In this document: positions 61,031-64,000 of the stretch, in pieces
Layout of the letters: each line of letters opens with the position of its first letter
Numbering within the stretch: the stretch's first letter is position 1
DNA from: Linderina pennispora
Lineage: Eukaryota; Kickxellomycota; Kickxellomycetes; Kickxellales; Kickxellaceae
Assembly: GCF_002104995.1 (NCBI RefSeq)
Contig: NW_024468261.1
Location: 1-64,000 of the forward strand
Length of the DNA stretch: 64,000 nucleotides
Direction of reading: 5' to 3'
The notes under the pieces: generated by a model
Database searches by the model: none
What the model was told of the DNA's origin: nothing
What the model saw: only the letters and a program-made list of their open reading frames with translations
Translations under genes and position numbers: made by a program

Positions 61031-62344
61031 TTAGGGAGCCTGCAGAGACTGAACAAACCCCCAAATAGCGTCCAGTGCCTGCTGGGTGTGGGCCATTCCG
61101 GGGAACCCCTGGAACACATGGACTTCATCGGGATAGGTCTGAAACCTCAGCTGGCCTGTCTGCTGATGCGCACGATTTGCAAACAGCGCTAATATCATCA
61201 TACATAGCCTCTACAGTACCGGCCTGCACTAGCGTCGGTGGTAATCCCGTAAAGTCCGCGTGAACAGAAGCGACAAACGGGTCGCTGAGCCAGCTCAGCA
61301 TCTCGGCGTCGACTGGTCGGCTAGGACCGAGCAGCAGTCTGATGCAGTTTGAGGTGTTGTAGACGTTGTAGGGTGCCAGATAGTCGGCCTTTGCATTTCG
61401 CCTCCAGCTGTCTCTGTTGCTGGTGACATCGACGCGCGGCGAAAGTAAGACCATACCGGAAATGTTTGGCTTTAGGAGCAGCCACAGACTCAGAGCAAGA
61501 TTCCCACCGGCACTGTCGCCTGAGAAGATAATGTCCTGCTCGCGGACTCCCATGCTCCGCAAATACTCAAAAGCGCAGAAGGCATCGTACAGCTGTGTTG
61601 GGTACTGGGATGCCGGTGCCAGGCGGTAGGCAAATCCGTAGACAGGCAGACCAGTAGCTTTGGATAGTATCAGATGCATCTTGCGATATGAGTCCATCGT
61701 ACCCAGGACGTATGCTCCGCCATGGAAGTGCAGCAGGACCTTGCCGTTAGGCAGGTAGGTTAGCAACATCAGTATTGGGTAGCATGGCCTCGTCTGCAAT
61801 AACGCATTCGCCATTCATCTGCCTCTCCATCGATGCCGCGGCAATCTCCACGAGCTTGTCGCGCCAAATGCCGGAATTATCGAGGTGCTTGTCGCGCCAT
61901 GGCACCGAAGGGATGTCAAACCGGGTGGCAATCCCGCCATCCAGCTTTGCGACCCGCTGGCCGCTGTCAAAGCTGCCCACGCTAGTCAGATCTAAAACGA
62001 TACTGTTGGAATTCCGGGCCACTGCTCAGAAACAGGCGGATGAAGTCACGTATCAGATTTGTTTTCAGTGTCCAAGATGCTACTGGGGGTCCTTGGAAAA
62101 TGTACTTGAATGTCGTCAGGAGTATCATTGACGACACTGTCGCAAACGCCTTTGCGCATGCCACTGGCTTCTTCCACAGTAGGCTGAGTGCCCTTGCCAA
62201 CATTCTAGAAAACAGCACGTAGGATTTATACAAATTGTTGAAGACCTGGATGGAAACAGAAAAGAGAGGTTGGCAGCAGGGAAGCTCGATTGCCCCTGCA
62301 CCTTCCCTTAGCGGCACTATATTCCAGCAGTCTGGCCGATGCAT
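61031..62344 (-). CDS. Alpha/beta hydrolase, HSL-type esterase (frame breaks)
   Basis: This is a carboxylesterase/lipase of the hormone-sensitive-lipase group. The oxyanion motif HGGAYVLG (LLHFHGGAY), the nucleophile GDSAGGNLALSLW and the catalytic His in DEVHVFQGFPGMAH (third frame, ending LQAP with a stop at 61031) are visible. The N-terminal part has a hydrophobic stretch FATVSSMILLTTFKYIF and the cap segment GPPVASWTLKTNLIRDFIRL. Breaks near 62010, 61755 and 61140. The 5' end is uncertain: the frame is open to 62344, but a GTGCAG...CCATCCAG pair around 62235-62305 may be an intron. Substrate unknown. Confidence 0.82.
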
Positions 62345-62384
62345 TTTCCCTCCAAAGCATGGCGCAGGAGAGGCTTCCAGTCTA

Positions 62385-62606
62385 TTAGGAATTGTGCAGG
62401 TTTGAGGAGCCCCGCTTGCCCTTCAGCTTGTCAAGCTGCTTTTTGGTCTTGTCCAGAACGTCGCTGCGCTCTGCTAAAAAATATATCGGTGTCGAGGTCT
62501 TCTGCACATACACCTTGGCGTTCGGCCGCAGGTTCTCCAGCTCGCCCTCAAGCACCGACAGGACTTCGAATTTGGGCTCCAGTGTGTGTGGTTGTGCGGC
62601 CGACAT
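62385..62606 (-). CDS. ASDURF-like prefoldin-family small protein
   Basis: This 73-aa protein resembles the prefoldin-like subunit ASDURF, a member of the PAQosome (R2TP-associated) chaperone complex in animals. The diagnostic block is KVYVQKTSTPIYFLAERSD followed by VLDKTKKQLDKLKG: a beta hairpin then a coiled coil, as in the second half of a beta-type prefoldin. The N-terminal helix is FEVLSVLEGELENLRP. It is a complete, uninterrupted single-exon gene in tandem with the esterase gene (about 40 bp upstream of its open frame). The role is inferred from similarity only. Confidence 0.6.
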   Translation of the reverse strand: MSAAQPHTLEPKFEVLSVLEGELENLRPNAKVYVQKTSTPIYFLAERSDVLDKTKKQLDKLKGKRGSSNLHNS

Positions 62607-64000
62607 TGTGAGAAGAGAGAGTATATGTGAAAACGCCGAGCAATTTGAGAGAAAAAAGTGAGGTTGAGGGGTTTAGCCCATAGGCACTGGCCATTACTTA
62701 CGGGTATGGAACAATTTTTATTTTTATTTTTTTGGTCAGGTTTTGCGCAATGAAATATGCACTACAAGCTAGCTACTGGAAACACTATTTTAACAATGCC
62801 GTACTCTCAGAATAACTAACAAAACCCCTTAAGCGCGCTAACCGTCTACAAGATGAGGAGGGCGGGGCATTTGTAAGGGATAATTCTACCATCTATGCTA
62901 GTTCTGCCGCTGTGGCTACAGCAGTTGCTGCTACTGCCCACTGGTCAGTGTTTATATCGTCATCAAGTGGTAGGATTGTGCCGAGTGATATTGCTGCCTA
63001 GATTGATACTGAAGAAGAAGTCCTTGGTCATGTCCAGGATGATTGCAGAACTCTTCTCCATCACCACAGCGAACAGCGGTGCTATGCAGTAGTACATTTT
63101 GGTGGGACTGGCCGGAGCTGGTCTGGCAGCTCGCTGGCCAGACAGTCATTCAGCGCATTGCATCACTGGTTATCGCTGAAAATATGCTACCAGAGACAAA
63201 AAGCATGAGGATATGGCCAAAAGTAGTGCTTCTGATAAGTTTACTGGGTGGTGACATAGGGAATCTCTACGTCCGCCTCCGGGATCAAATTCTTGAGCTA
63301 GTTTTCTGCCATCACACCTCTATGGTGGAGCAGCCAAAGAAGTGAAGTGCGCTTAGGTTCATGCTTAGTCTTGTAAAAAAAACCTCCAGTTGGGCGGTGT
63401 GGGAGATGGATGGTGGCTCTGTCAGTGCACAGGAGACAGTAGGTTTACGGAATAGAATCATAGGCATCCTTCTTTTGTCCGAGAATACACCTAATCATAT
63501 ATATCCCTAGTGAGACAGGTTGGTGGCTGTTTGTGGGTATGATTTCAGAACAGCGTATAGTTGACAAAGGTAGCTATGTACATTTGCTACAAGTCTTGGG
63601 TCTGCAAGATGCATTCTCACTGGCCTGTGCTAACCTAGGGGATGAGTCGTTATCGAGTATATGGAGAAACAACTCCTCAAAAGTATGACTGAAGGGAACG
63701 ACAGCTGATCGTTTGTCTGGGCCTTTGTGCGTATACGTTTCGGCCTTGCTCATTGTGGCGCAGGGGGACTCTGGACCCCGAATGTCAACACACAGTAGTC
63801 GGAGCTTGGGATACTAACAGAGCGAAATGAGAACACACTCTCTTTCACCAGCTCACACTCTTCTTTTACATACAAAGGCATCCTCTGATATGCTGTAGCA
63901 ATACCAGCCCAAAGAGAAACCTGAGATTATGCTTAAGCAATTGTCTTAGTTGGAACAGAGCAGATAGGGATGTACGAGAAAGGACATAGAGATAGAATAC
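62607..64000. other. Terminal intergenic region without recognised gene
   Basis: About 1.4 kb to the end of the window. ORFs around 62895-63345 overlap in several frames (one frame reads GHVQDDCRTLLHHHSEQRC) but have no recognised domain or splice pattern. They may be a decayed gene or exon ends. I would not annotate a gene here. Confidence 0.4.

Noticed and set aside
63043-63345. 100-aa ORF near the right end of the window
   Set aside because: No domain, no signal peptide and no recognised composition, and overlapping frames are equally open. It could be part of a decayed gene but cannot be supported.

Overview
The window looks like nuclear DNA of an early-diverging fungus, probably Kickxellomycotina (for example a Coemansia relative). 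This is an inference: host genes are GC-rich, compact and intron-poor, they encode fungal proteins (VPS13, SKP1, NUP85, hexokinase, a mannanase, secreted proteins with Kex2-type sites), and there is a remnant of a Fanzor/TnpB-like gene of the kind common in these fungi. No taxonomic marker gene is present.

Bases 1 to about 21,987 are an AT-rich nest of one unusual kind of DNA transposon in two related families, here called A and B. An intact element is about 4.1-4.25 kb. It carries three genes: a DDE transposase resembling PIF/Harbinger (409 aa), a 79-aa protein, and a 544-547-aa protein of unknown type with replication-initiator-like features. At both ends lies the same 396-462 bp unit in DIRECT orientation. 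Each unit has its own short inverted ends (GGRGGYCATTC type) and holds a very large perfect hairpin (53- or 60-bp arms around a 46- or 94-bp loop). In both families the loop is inverted relative to the rest of the unit in some copies. Insertions create 3-bp duplications (TAT, TAA). Copies are A1 (14-4153), B1 (5135-9382), B2 (9524-13188), A2 (13190-21508), A3 (16005-20144, inserted inside the A2 transposase), a lone B unit (4594-4989), a B3 fragment (21509-21987) and several decayed gene pieces.

Bases 21,988 to 64,000 are GC-rich host sequence. In order: UvrD-type helicase (+), glycine/tyrosine-rich secreted protein (+), Myb/SANT-like protein (+), CCDC12/Cwf18 splicing factor (+), hexokinase (-), serine-rich nuclear protein (-), secreted GPI-type PLC-X phosphodiesterase (-), small secreted protein (-), VPS13 lipid-transfer protein (+, about 10.5 kb), Fanzor-like remnant (-), NUP85-like nucleoporin (-), SKP1 (-), MATE transporter (+), GFA/CENP-V-type protein (+), ABCG half-transporter (-), Pus4/TruB pseudouridine synthase (+), GH5 mannanase (-), HSL-type esterase (-) and a 73-aa prefoldin-like ASDURF homologue (-). 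These are mostly housekeeping or secreted enzymes and do not form an obvious pathway cluster.

Most host genes carry one to eight apparent single-base frameshifts inside otherwise well-conserved proteins, whereas the multi-copy transposon genes and the ABCG gene are clean. I read this mainly as uncorrected long-read assembly indels, so host coordinates below span the whole gene across its frames.
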